From Yamagishiella unicocca (taxonomy: Eukaryota; Chlorophyta; Chlorophyceae; Chlamydomonadales; Volvocaceae): a DNA stretch of 64,000 bases. A model generated the notes under the pieces. That model was not told where the DNA came from. It did not search any database and saw nothing but the letters and a program-made list of their open reading frames with translations. Both the position numbers and the translations under genes were made by a program. Location: NCBI GenBank assembly GCA_003116995.1, contig BDSL01000061.1:557791-621790 (forward strand), in the 5' to 3' direction. Positions 1-12,300 of the stretch are shown piece by piece. Position 1 is the stretch's first letter. Every line of letters starts with the position of its first letter.

Positions 1-3000
1 CTCGGGTGGTGGCGGCGACGGCTTCCCACGGGGTCAGCCGTCGGCGCACCAGACAGCAGCGCCTGCGGCTTCGGCTTCAAACGTAGGAGACAGCTTCACT
101 GCATCGGCGTTCGCCGCCAGCGCAAGTAGTTTTGGAGCTGACGGGACGGGAGACTCGGGCGTTTTTGACGGCCCAGGTGGGATGACAGCAGGAGCAGCGT
201 CAGCTTCCAATGCCGCCAGCGGCACCATGGCCTCAACACCCAGCGGCATGGGCACCAACAGCAACGCGGACAGCACGGGCGGGATGTCCTTCAACGGCGT
301 GTCGGGCACCCTGGGTTCGTACCCCCCATCCGCCATGTCCGCCTTCGCGGGCACCAGCGGCGCGGGCAGCAACAACTTTTCAGGGCCGCTGCACGGGCTG
401 GGAGTGGAGGCGACCTTGAGTGAAATGCAGCAGATGGCCCTTATAGGAAGTGGAGGGGGCGGATGCGTGTACATTGGGCGGTGGCGCGGCGTCACGGTGG
501 CCATCAAGTTTATCGTCAGCAGGTGCGGCATGCATAGGGGAAACGGCGCCGGACGAGGGACGGGCGCGGGGTAGGTGGAGAGTGTGATTGTCTGTGTTGA
601 GGTGCGTGTGAGTATGGGACGGTGGCAGACGTGTGTGGGGAAAGCGCGTGAAGAGCATACACAGGATGTGTGTGGGGAAAGCGCATGAGGAGCAGCTACG
701 GGACTAAAGGTACGCAGGAAGGCAATAGCAGGATCTGCGGGACATGACAGGTTGTTAAAGGAATTGGCAGGACGGAGACTCGCCAAATTACTAAGGGCTG
801 TTGCACGTGCGGTGCATGCGGAGTTCGTGTGGGCTCTGGGTGTGCGGTGGCATAAGGGAGGCGACTGCGGCAAGCGGTGCGTGATGCCATGCGCGTATGT
901 TTGCTGGACAGTGGGCGGGTGGGTGGTGCCAGTAAGTGTGATAACTCATGAGGGAGGGGTGGCGCAACGGTGAACTGACTACTGGGGTTCCTCAACACGT
1001 GGCATGGTGCCGCGTGGGTCCTGGATCTTCTGGTGGGCGCTTGGCAAGGAGGTATGACCCCACGACGACGCCTGTGGGTGGTCTAACGGGCGGGCGTGAA
1101 ATGCGCCGCTGTGGGGAGCAGCTGACCTGCTCTGGCGGCCCCAATCAACCAGGCGGCAGCTTTGCAGCGAGTTTACGGCTCTGTTGCTCAACTCACATGG
1201 CTCCGCGCTGTTCCCGCATAAGCCGAGCACTGCCAGGTAGCACCAACGCCACCGGCATGCTTCTGGGCAAGACACGGGGCGTGATTGGCAGTAGACCAGG
1301 TCGTTGGCTCCTAGGGGCACGATGTGTGAACGCTACAATCACAGCACGGAGAGGAGCGGGAAGGAGCGGGAAAATATGTGCCCATTGGCGCTCACATCCT
1401 TCCTTCGCTTGGACCAGCCAATGCTGGCACATGTGAACCCCGCGCCCCTTGACGCCACCATACCCTCGCTGATGGCCCATCCTTGCCGCATTGATTGCAG
1501 TAACGATGACCAACTTACTCGGAGCCAGCGAGAGGCCCTGCTGAGCCGCCTCGCCAGCCATCCGCATGTCGTACAGACGTACGCCACGAGCGTTACACAG
1601 CTGACGGAGCTGATGTTCAAGGGCAAGGTGAGCTTGAACGGAAGGCAGCACGTGCTTGAGGTTCTAGTCCTGGCCAAACAGGGCGAATCGGGGCTGGGAC
1701 GGGATGACCACACTTGCGCTGGCTTCCACTGACGCACAGCTCTTAAGCAAACCCGAATAAACTGCCGAAACAGCCGATATAAGCCTTGGAATTAACACCA
1801 AGCCTACTCGGGTTGCCATTGGCTGCCATGATTCCTGCAGGAGGGCTTGATGGGGGATGCGCAGCAAGGCGGCTTCGCCACCGCCGATCCGAACATCTCG
1901 CACGACCTCCTTGCCGGCCTCACCTCTGGATCCTGGATCCGAGGCGAGCTGCAGATGGCACTGCACGGCGGCCCCGGGCCGCCCGGGGGCGCCCCTGGGT
2001 TCGCAGCCACCGCCGGCGCGCCGCTCCCCACCATCCTTGAAACGACGCGCTCCTCGGCCGGATCCGTTTCGGCGAACGTCAGCAGCCGCAACGTTATCCC
2101 CGAGGGCATGCGACCCGGGTCCCTCGTTATGAACCAGCCGGGGACGTACGAGAGTGACGGGCAGCTGTCGTCACCTTCGGCGTCGCGGCCCCGGGGGAAC
2201 GACCCCGCGGGCGCCGCCAACGGCGCGGCTCAGGGGCAGGTGCGTTCGCGTCGCCGAGTGGTAGCGAGGAAGCCCGTCGAGGCCAGCTAACAGAGTGGTG
2301 GGGCGGGGGCGGCGTCAACCCATTGTGGAAGACAAGGAAGCTCGCAGGGCTGGGCTAGGAAGGGGTGGACGGCGTGGCAGGACAACGCTTGGGCAGTGCT
2401 GGCTGAGGCGGGCAAGGAGCTCACATGCCAGTCTGCGGCACTGCATCCCTCGTGCAGCGGAACAGGACGGACCTCAGCCGTCGCCCCTCGGATTCATTGC
2501 CGCACGACGTCGTCCGGGGGTTGGGTTAGCATGACGCCCACGTGGACGTGTCAGCGTGATGCTGTCGCTCCGTACCTTCGACCCGCACCTCCTCACGCCT
2601 TCCATACCTGATGTCCACCCCCCCACCCCACCCCCCGCGGATTCTCCTTAAACCCCCCTGGCGTCCTCCTAACAGAACGAGGGATCCGTGTGCGTTACCA
2701 GCAGCGCAGCGCACTCGTGTCACACCAGTACCGCAAGCAGCAGCGTTGGGGCTCACGGGCGGCTGTTGCACGCGGCCACCGGTGGCACCGGCCCGCCCGT
2801 CTCTGGAGGGCTGGGGCCAGGTGGCTCCGAAACCACGTCGTGTGAATCCCCCGCGGTTGCAGAGGTACTGCCGGAAGCCACGCAGCCTCCAAACAGCAGT
2901 GGCGGCGGCAGCAGCAGGCGCAACGGCATCGGCGAAAGCCGGTACGCGCCAGGCGCTGCAGCCAAGGGGACGCTGGCAGCGGCAGGGGCTGCCGCAGCTG

Positions 3001-6000
3001 CAGAAGCCGCAGCTGCTGTGGAAGCCGCAGCTGCTGTGGAGGCAAACACGGTGGAGGCGGCGGCTGCGGCGGCACGGTCCGCGGCGGCGCAGCCAAGCGG
3101 TGTTGCGGACAGCTTCGATGCGTCCTTCGTGCGAGACCACCTGGTGCGAGCAGCTGGGATGGCGGGGCGTCCTGGGCCTGCAGCTGTAGCATCCTAGAAA
3201 AGTGCAGGAACCTAGATGGGGACGACGGGCTGTGCCGGGTACATGCGTAGTGGCGGCGGCTGCCCTGGGGTTTTGGGTGGGTACCTAGTGTTGCATGTGG
3301 GGGTGCGGCGTCGTGACTCGGGCCCTGGCTCGTCGATTGAGCTGCGAAGCGCGCAGGGACACTCGCTTTCGGTTCTGATACGTACGGGGGAGGGGCCGAG
3401 TACAGCCCCGTCAAGCCGCTCCGGCTGTCCCGGCCCTTCAGGGGCGCACGACCTTAGCCGCCGTGCTAATGCGTCCGGAACGGGGGCGAATGGCCGGCCC
3501 CTCAGCCACTACCCACACATGCCGTCCGCGGCTTCTCGCTGCTCAGTCTCATAACACGCCAGTGATTAGCCCCGATGTTGCGTTCCCTTCCTTTTGAACC
3601 CCCCCTACCGCCGCCGTTCGCTTTGCGGATGGTTTCTCTGGTTTTGACTCTTGCCTGCTCGCTGCTGCCGCTACAGCGCCGTCAGCTGGATCAACGACGC
3701 TCACCCTTGTTCGTCCCGCCTCCTCTCCTCGACGTTTTGCAGGGGCGCGCGATGTACGCCATCCACGAGGTGTTGCGACAGCTGGGGGCACACGAGGGGC
3801 AGTTCCTCACCATGGTCGTCATGGTGGGTGGGTGCGTGGGCGAGCTGGGCGGATGGCTGGGGCAGGTACCGGCTGGGGGCGCAGCGGACGGAACGCGAGA
3901 GGCCGGGGCGGGCCGCGCTTGCACCTACGGGCTGCCCAAAGCACCGAGCCCGAGACGTCATGCCGGTGGCTGGGTCTTGCGCGCGCGCTCGGCGGGCGTG
4001 CCATTGCGGCTCCTGGCGGTCTCGTAACGGCCCATTCCCTTGCTCCTCCCTGCCCCCTGGCTGGCGGCTGCCGGCTCACCCCCGCAGGAGTACTGCGACG
4101 GCGGCAGCCTCTTCGCAGCTCTCAAAGAGGTGCGTGCGCTGGCCTATCAGCCGGGTGTGCTCCTCTCCATGGCGGTCAGCCAACTTGCCCCACGTTGCCT
4201 GTGCCAGCATCCAGCTCCTGAACACCGCGTTGCCCGTGCCAGCAGCCAGCTCCTGAACACCGCGTTGCCCGTGCCAGCAGCCAGCTCCTGAACACCGCGT
4301 TGCCCGTGCCAGCAGCCAGCTCCTGAACACCGCGTTGCCCGTGCCAGCAGCCAGCTCCTGAACACCGCGTTGCCCGTGCCAGCAGCCAGCTCCTGAACAC
4401 CGCGTTGCCCGTGCCAGCAGCCAGCTCCTGAACACCGCGTGGGTTGTGAGGTAGTCGTGCACTCCGCACCCAGGGTGTCGCACACGACTCGCACATGGAG
4501 GCAGCCGCGCGTCATGCCCCGCTCGGCCGTGCCAACCACTGCCCGCTGATCGCTCGCCCCTCAGTCGTCCACACGTCCCCGGTGGGCTGCGCGCTCAGGT
4601 CCTCTGTTTGCGTCTTCCCGCGCGATGCACATCCATATCGCCGGGGGCCTCAAACCCCACCCACGTCGACGCGGGCTGTAACTCGCACCTCCGCTCCCTG
4701 GGCGCACCCCTCACTCCGACTTCCACCTTCGCTCCCTGGGCGCACCCCTCACTCCGACTTCCACCTCCGCTCCCCACGCTCAGGGCCCCTTCCACCGGGA
4801 CACCACCTCCTGGAGTCCGCGCATGCTGCTGCGCTCCACCGTGCGTACGGCGCTGGAGATCGCGCACGGGATGCAGCACCTGCACCTGTCGGGGCTGGTG
4901 CACGGGGACCTGAAACCGGGCAACGTGCTGCTCAAGGTGCGCAGCTGGGTATCTCTTTTAGGGTTTTGTTCGTCATAGCGATGGCGTGAGACGTGAGAAC
5001 GCGCATCCAGAGCCGGCTCGCATGGTGGCCGGGCTGGGTTGCACCCAGCATCATCTGCGCTACCCTCTGCTGCCTGGTTGGGACTGTCGGGTCCGTCTTT
5101 TCCTGCTTCGCCCTCAGCACGCAAGAAGTGCCCCCTCGCGCGCCTTGTCCGCATCCGTCTCACTCGCAGGGCTCAAACCAGGACAAGCGTAAGTTTGTGG
5201 CCAAGGTGAGCGGGTCGGGAATTCGACGCTTGCTTGAAGATGTGTGGGTTCAGCGCGGCCGTTGCTCCTCCTGTCGTTAAGACAACCTGTGCCTGCTCGC
5301 TGCGCCTGCTCGCTGCACCTGCTCGCTGCCCAGCAAAGGCGCAGGCCGGTTGGGTCGAGCATCCCCATGTCAACCCTAACCCTCCCAACCCACACCACTG
5401 TACCCCTACGCTCGCCAGGTGAGCGACCTGGGCATCGCTCACCCGGTTGGGTCGGCGGACGAGATGGCCATCGACGACGGCCAGATTGGCTCCATCGCTT
5501 ACATGGTGAGTGGGTTTGGAATGGCACGCTGCGTGGGGCTGCAAGGAAAACCCGTGTACAAAGACAACCCCGTATGGGATGTACAATTAGTGATGCATGC
5601 CGGAGAACTTGGTTGAGGAACTGCACACTGCGTGAATAGGGGGGGTGGCCAGCTGGGGCGGCGGTCGTTTCGAAGCGTTTTGTGCGGGATGCCCATCCCA
5701 TCCGTGTGTCCGGCGTGGGGCATCCGTCCTCCTCCTCCACAGCCCGGGAAATTGAGTGCATGTACTCGAACTCTCGACGCGTGCCTTGACCCCCGCCAGG
5801 CCCCTGAGGTGTTCCGAGGCCGCATCATGAAGGCCTCCGACGTCTACTCGTTCGGGGTGGTGCTCTGGCAGCTGGCGTGCGGCACAGGTGCGCGCTGGAC
5901 TGGGTGTTTCGACTCCTGCGTAGATCCGTAGTAGTGCCATGTTCTGGGCCCCCTCGGCGAGTGGCCTCCCTCGACCAGGCGGTCTGCGTCCCTGCAGTCA

Positions 6001-6600
6001 CTTGTCGCACAGCAGCCCGCTCCTTCAGGGCTGCTTAGCCCCTCCGCACGTTGCTGGTTGACACGCGTTGTGGCGGTATCACGCTGCGTGTGTCGTTGCG
6101 ACGGCCCCAATGCAAGCGCGCACCTCAAGACATGCTGCCTTCCTGACCCCCATCGCGTCCTATGTCTTCCACGCCGGCTCCTGACTTTCGTGACTTATCA
6201 CGCACGCCTCCCATGCTCATACCGCCTTTCAGGGGCTTCTCCCTACGAGGGCGCCCACCCTATCGCCATAGCGTTGGGCGTCTCCGAGGGCAAGATGTCC
6301 CTCCGCTGGCCGCCCGGCGTCTTCAGGCCGCTGCAGCAGCTGGGGGAGCTGTGTATACAGACCGACCCGGCGGCCAGGCCGTCGTTCAAGTCGGTGGTGG
6401 GGGCGCTGGAGAAGCTGGAGCGACACATGCAGCGCCTAGCGGCAGCTGCGGCTGCGCCGGGCGCCGGCGCGGGCAATGTGTCCATGATATCGCCGGCCTC
6501 GTCGATGTCAGCACCGGGTCCGCCAATACCGGCGCCGGTGTCTGGCGGTATGTCCACCGGGTCGCCCTCCCACACATCCATCGTGGGCCCGGGCCGATGA
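1..6600 (+). CDS. TKL-type serine/threonine protein kinase, 5' partial, 11 exons in window
   Basis: Probably phosphorylates Ser/Thr; substrate and pathway unknown. Exons: 2-522, 1501-1627, 1841-2239, 2676-3143, 3743-3823, 4088-4129, 4784-4936, 5170-5205, 5419-5505, 5800-5887, 6233-6600. All junctions are GT-AG, phases agree, and they give 789 residues to the TGA. Residues 1-140 are Ser/Gly/Ala-rich. The glycine loop GSGGGG is near residue 149 and the VAIK lysine near 169, followed by helix C (SQREALLSRLASHPHVVQTY). An insertion of roughly 290 low-complexity residues separates this from the hinge MVVMEYCDGGSLFAAL. The catalytic loop is HGDLKPGNVLLK (Gly replaces the HRD Arg, Asp kept), the metal motif is DLG instead of DFG, and APEVFRG and DVYSFGVVLW follow. 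The last exon holds the C-lobe end (LCIQTDPAARPSF) and a Ser/Pro/Gly tail. The start codon lies left of the window. The family is secure; the exact orthologue is not known. Confidence 0.88.
4203..4440. repeat. 35-bp minisatellite in a kinase intron
   Basis: About 6.5 head-to-tail copies of a 35-bp unit containing CAGCTCCTGAACACCGCG and TTGCCCGTGCCAGCAG; copies start at 4212, 4247, 4282, 4317, 4352, 4387 and 4422. The array is in the intron between the hinge exon (ends 4129) and the catalytic-loop exon (starts 4784). Since 35 is not a multiple of 3 and the copies are almost identical, open frames through it are a by-product of the repeat. Confidence 0.95.
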
Positions 6601-9304
6601 GCGCGGCAGCATCGGCGGGGGCAGGCGCGGGGTGGGCGCGAGGCAGTGAATGCGCCGAGTGCTTCGCCGCTGCATGGGTGCGATAGTTTGGCACGCGTGG
6701 TCGCATGTGCTAGGGGCCAGCCGCCGCAACCCGCGGCTGGCGCCAAACGAAACGTACGCGCTCTCCTAGCGTGTCCCAGAATGAGAGATGTAGGGAATGT
6801 GCAATTGCGGAATGCGAAGGGCCTCTCGCGCGCTATATTTGTCGCACCCGTGCTCGTTTCGTACCGTCGCTGGCGAGGAGGGCAGGCGAGCGAACACGAG
6901 CCGCCTACGTCAGGCCGGCTCGAGCATAGTGAGTGTATTTAGGGGGGATTGCATGGGCGCTGTGCGCGTCGCCGGCCGGGGGTTGCAGCCTGCAAGTGCG
7001 CGTGCCCCACGTTCGTGAGTACGCAATAGTTACGGGTTTCGACGGCCGTAATTTGCATTTTCTCGGTGTCGCTGCATGGGTTCCAGTCGAGGCTCCGTAA
7101 AGGTGGGTGGGCATCGAACGAGGAATAAGGCAAAGCAGGGCGGGCCGGAGTGCCGTACGATTACCCAGCGTATCGATGCACATGCTGCTAACGGTGTGTT
7201 GAACCGAGCGGGCAGAGTGCCAAGTGCGTAGTATATACCTAGTGTGAAGAGTGGTTAGGCCGGCAAGGGGAAGCTTGGGGCCCTCCCATCCTGAAGTGCC
7301 TCCTTGGTGCTGACTGCTTGCGTGACGTCGTGCTGTCGTCTTACAGCCTGCGTCAGCGCCTGCCTGGCACAGGGCAATGTTCGTAGCAGCCTGTGTCGGG
7401 GACGGCTGGCGGTTCCTACAGCCCGCCTCCGTTTTAAAATGCTTGCAAGCGGGAGATCCGTTGACGCACTTACATGCTAAAGGAGATATGGTGCGACAAT
7501 GACGTACGATTAGGATCCTTGCCATGTGAAGTCCGCACGTTTGGGTGGTTGGGTTGCTGGTTTTGAGGACCAGCTAGATCTTGGGCAGGGCATGCGCGAC
7601 GCAGCCCGCGGCTGTCGCTTGGATTGCCACCTTTGACGAGATCGGGCCCGCCGCTGTGGAGATGTTGGGCTTTGCTCGAAGCTGCTGAATGGCAGGAGAA
7701 TGGTACCCCGCTTGGACCGTGCCAACCCGGACAACACCACTACGAGTTGCTGTCTTGTTACCGAGGCCACACTCCTCATGGCAGGAGCGCCAGGTGCTGT
7801 GGTCGCTTGCGGCGGCAGAGCACATGGCTGGTCGAGGCGACGAGGTGCTGGCCTCCCATCTGACCACGGAAGCGCTTCTGTGATGGTGCTGTGGTGTCAC
7901 AGGTGTGGGGCCACTCCTGACACGCTGCAGGCCTAGGAGTTGATCCGGTCCTGCCCCTGCATGGATATATACAGGGTCTGGCTGGAGGCGGGCGGCCGCC
8001 TGAACTGGGTTACGTACCCCCGGTGGGAGGTCTCGTGTGAACTGCATACGATAGCAGCGGCTTTCGAACACTGTTGATGAGGATACTTTGCTAATATGTG
8101 CGGGCGAGTGGCACCCGCGTGTGCGCCGATGTGGTGTGGTTTTCCTTTCGCCGGCCGGCTGGAGCCAAGGTCTGTGCCGACAACGCGGGCTTGGAGCTGG
8201 GCACGTTAATGCGCCTGGACACGCACCGGGCTGAAGCTGTTGCGCCATTCATGGAACGGGGGCGCAGATTCCACGTGCAGTGTACGTGCGCGGAGCCCTT
8301 CTTGGGTGAGCTGTTTCCGTTCTGCTGTTCCGCATGGTCCGACATGTCGTCGTCGCAACCGCGCATTGCTGGTAGCTAGATACGCCGTGTAGGGCCAGGT
8401 ATTGTGAAAGCAACAGCATGATGTGCCCGAGCTAGCGAGGTGTGTGCCTGTCGACTTTGGGGGGTGGAGAGTAGCAGCTGTGTAGCCGCTGCTGCTGCTG
8501 TCGATAGCTGTGATTGCGGCACGCTCTAAGTGGCTGGTGTTTACTGAAATACATGCCTCATGTCCAAGAGCCATGGCCATGCGTTTCCTGCCTGGCCCGT
8601 TGGAAATTTCCGGTACTCTTGCAGGCAGGGTGAGTGCGGTTTCGGCCCGTCAGAAGCTGTTATGTTTCTGACGTACCAGCAAGCTCGCGTTTGGCGCCGT
8701 CATTGGGAGCAGGTCGCCACATCGGATGCATGTCGCCACTAGGACTAACCATGTCACGTCTACAGCCTCAACAGTTTGCGAAACCCCGTTGACCTAACAA
8801 TGGCACTTCCGACCAAATAATACCATATCGGCATCTACAAACCTCCTGACTTTCCCACCTCCGTCACCCTCCCTGAGGCGTCCTGACCAACAGATGTCTC
8901 TCACGAAACCCAGCAGTTAGCATTCAAGCAAAGAAGGGGTTCTCTTCGGGTCCAAGGTCCATGGCGTGGAACTAAACTTATTCGAGGGTCTCAGGGAGCC
9001 GAGCTTAAGCACACAATTCACGTGTTTTCATACGCGTCGGTCCGCTATCCAACAGTTCTGCCATAGCACGAAGAATTCCCACTGCAGCCGAGCGTTTGCG
9101 GGAGGTCTCGTGGTGCACGGGCGCCTTGAGATAGTGCGAGGTAGTGTCGTACTGGCGTTGCTTTCGCATTTCGGTCGACTTCAGCAAACAAAAGGACGGT
9201 TGACCTACTCGAAGTACTGCTCAAATGATTCTTAATGTTACAATGCAAAATCGGTAGGTATACCGAAATTTGGGTTGCTTCTCTGGCCGACGCGTAAAAA
9301 ACAA
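6601..9304. other. Intergenic region without a recognisable gene
   Basis: It should hold the kinase 3' UTR and the promoter and 5' UTR of the FOP-family gene. I saw no TGTAA poly(A) signal close behind the kinase stop and no reading frame with a family signature. Several 60-220 codon open frames on both strands (for example minus 7574-8248 and plus 8098-8379) have no recognisable motif or supporting splice context. Confidence 0.5.
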
Positions 9305-12300
9305 ATGGACGCCATAAAGCAGGCTGTCGTGCAGACGCTTGAGAAGCAAGGAATTATTGCCCAGCTCAAGGTAATCACGGCAAACTCTGAAACATTAGGA
9401 GAAGGCAGCGACATGCCACCGTTGACCGGCAGCTGGGCCGTCCACTATGCAGGCACAGCTACGCGCCCAGGTCTTCGTCGCAGTTGAGGAGTATGATAGT
9501 GCATCGTCGGGCTCAGGTGCGATGCAAACCCCAGGTCTTCTGCCTGCCAGCCTACTTCAATTCATTCCGCACCTGTAACTACCCTCACAGGACTTGCGGC
9601 AAAGACGATAGTTCCTGCTCGTAAAGCGCTTTTGGCGGATTCCGATGGTAAGGTTAAGAAGAGCTGAAGCAGGGCTTATATGGCCATTGGAATAACTAGT
9701 AAGGATCGGCTTCTTCTCACAGGTCAGGTGGCTGTCGAACTTGTGTTGGACCTTTTAGACACGTGCAACTTTGCGTTCACCAAGAAGGTATGGGGGGTAC
9801 ATCCTTCGTGCCCTGCCTGCCGATGGCCCTGTCCCTTACCCGGCGGACCCCGCTTCGAGTACTTCCGCAGCGCTGAGATTTCCCCTCGGCCAAACGCAGG
9901 TATTCCAGCCTGAGCTAGGGCCTACAGCACCTGAAGATGGGCGCCAAGCTGTTGCCCAGAAGCTGGTTAGTCTCCGCTTTTGTCCAGGCCTCTGGGGGAT
10001 GCAGGCGTCACAACCCGCACATGACCGTGATGCAGGGAATAAAGCCTTCCTCCCCGGATGAACCTCTACTCGTAACGCTTTTGAAGGCCTTCCAATCAGG
10101 TATGCGGATGAAAACTCGGCAGTAAAACGTGTTTTGGGTCAGTTGTGCGTGAAGGTGTTTCTGGACGACAGACGCCTCGGTCCATACTTATCACAAACTT
10201 ATCACGCATGGACACGTGTAGCGTTTCTTGTTAGGATTCATGACCCTCGCCTTTGAAGCAAGCATGTATGTTGCCCCACATGACACACGGATCCAGGCTC
10301 TTCACGGCCTGTGGTTGCTGCCAGCAGCACTCCAGCCCCCGTTCGGCCCGCGGTCAACAGCAGCAATGCTAGCGGCAGCGCCGCTCCGGCTGCCTCTCGG
10401 CCCGCGCCCACCAGCGGTGGGAGTCTTCCAGCGCCGTCCAGGCCTTCTGACAGCAGTAGCTCCACAGCAACAGCCCTAGCGCCAGCCCGGGCGCCAGCAG
10501 CCGCTCCAGCGCCCGCACCCGCCCCTGCGCCCGCAACCGCGCCCCGCCTCAACAAGCCTGTCATGGCGCCCTTGCCGCAGCTTGGACTGGCAGCATCCAA
10601 ACCCTCCCCAGCCGCAGCGCCGATGCCAGCCCCCATACCAGCTTCCGCCCCAGCCCCAGTCCCGGCTAAGCCAAAGCCGGAACCGTCGGCAGAGGAGACG
10701 CAGTACTCAGACGAGGAGTTTGAGGATGTTGACGAGGACATGGAGGACGAGGGCACCGGGGTAGTGGACGACGATGATGATGACGACTACGCAGCAGCGT
10801 TGGTGTGTCAAGGGAGGGCTGAGTACTGCGGGTATTGCCACATCGTACGGAAATGCGGGATACGGGTCGGGCATGCTTGCACTGCGGTGGCTTGCGGGCC
10901 GGAGCTGTAGCGAAGGGGCAGCATCCTCGCGACACGGGAGTTGGTGCCGCTTTTTGTAGCCGGAGACAGCCTCCCATACCAGCACACCCTGGCAGCTCGG
11001 TCTTTGCCCTCCGTGCGGCCTAACGCTCGGTGCAACATTTTCAGTGTTCTTCTTACGTATGGATTGTGGGTAGATTGGTATCCGAGAAACGTGCTAGCCT
11101 GATCAGGCCGCTGGGTAATTTGACGCGGCATAGTTGTAGTACGATCGGTCGACCCTGGCATTGGGACCCCCTGGCAGTCAGCCGACTTGGTTTTGTCCTG
11201 CTCTGCAACCACTGAATTTGTCCCCCCGCCCTGGCCTCTTCCCCATACAGGGCTACAAGTCTACATCAGCTGCTGCGGGGAAAGGCAAGCACGTTGGATT
11301 GTAGGGGGCTCCTAAATCTGCGTTGGGTGCTCCCTAATTTTGCCTTTTGTTGGCATGGGCACGAAGATCGTTCCTCGTGCAACCAGCGGCGCCACGAGGG
11401 CGGCTTCCTGCTGTGCTGTACATCGCCTTCACTCCCCACTTGCTGCAGCGCTTTGTCGGTGTTGCCGCCCCCTTCCTCTTGGCCATCGCCATGGCACCTC
11501 GCTTGATAGCATTGGCACTGGTGTAGGGCCTTCCCCGTACTCTTCATCCTCCTGAGCACGCAAGAAAGCGACCTCCAATAAGGCCTCCCCAATGATAATC
11601 CGTAATGAGCCGGATGCCTGCCTCCTCACTCGTCGCGGTCACAGACATTGGCGACGGTGGACGGGATCGGCAAGCCAGTGGCCAGGCCAGCGCGACTAGC
11701 AGCAGCCGAGGACGTACTGCGCTGGACGCTGACTTGATGGCTGGAGACAGGTGGGTGCGCACATGTCGCCATGTGTTCCTCGCGGTGCTCTCCTCGAGGC
11801 TGTGTGCCTTAGCCTGAAGACCATCGATTGGGGCGTAGGCTTTAATTGTCTGACTACGGCTCTTTCCTTGCATGCTTTCCCCCATCCGTCTATGGCGGGT
11901 TGGGTCCTCGTCAGCTGGTTGCGCGCTACGCACGGGCCGGCGGCGCCCTGGGCCTGGGCCTTAGCGACGGGCGAGGCAGCCTGCATAAACCGCTCATTAC
12001 CTCGCTGCCTGCTGCTGCTGCTGCTGCTCGCTTTGTACTTGGCGCTTGGCGTGGATCGCCCATTCGGTGCCGCTCTCACGGTCCGCGCAGGAGCTTTGGC
12101 ATGAGCAATGAGCTGGCCGGACTGGATCCCGGTGAGTCTGGGATTCGGCGTGGGGGTGAACTAACCGAGATTCCAGGGCTAAGGTTGGCGAGTAGGGAGT
12201 TTGCATGGCCTGGGATGGAATAGACCGTGGGCTGGAAATGGCAGGCGACGTTTAGGTCCCTCATGGTGGCTCCGACCATCGAACATCACTTTTATCCTCC

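Noticed and set aside
34..873. 279-residue minus-strand open frame at the left edge
   Set aside because: It is antisense to the kinase exon with its glycine loop and has no domain signature.
7574..8248. 224-residue minus-strand open frame as a gene
   Set aside because: No recognisable motif, odd composition, and no splice or poly(A) context.
11251..11304. End of the FOP-family gene at the TAG of 11302-11304
   Set aside because: A GC donor inside this exon joins in phase to eight or more further good exons. The short form is kept only as an alternative.
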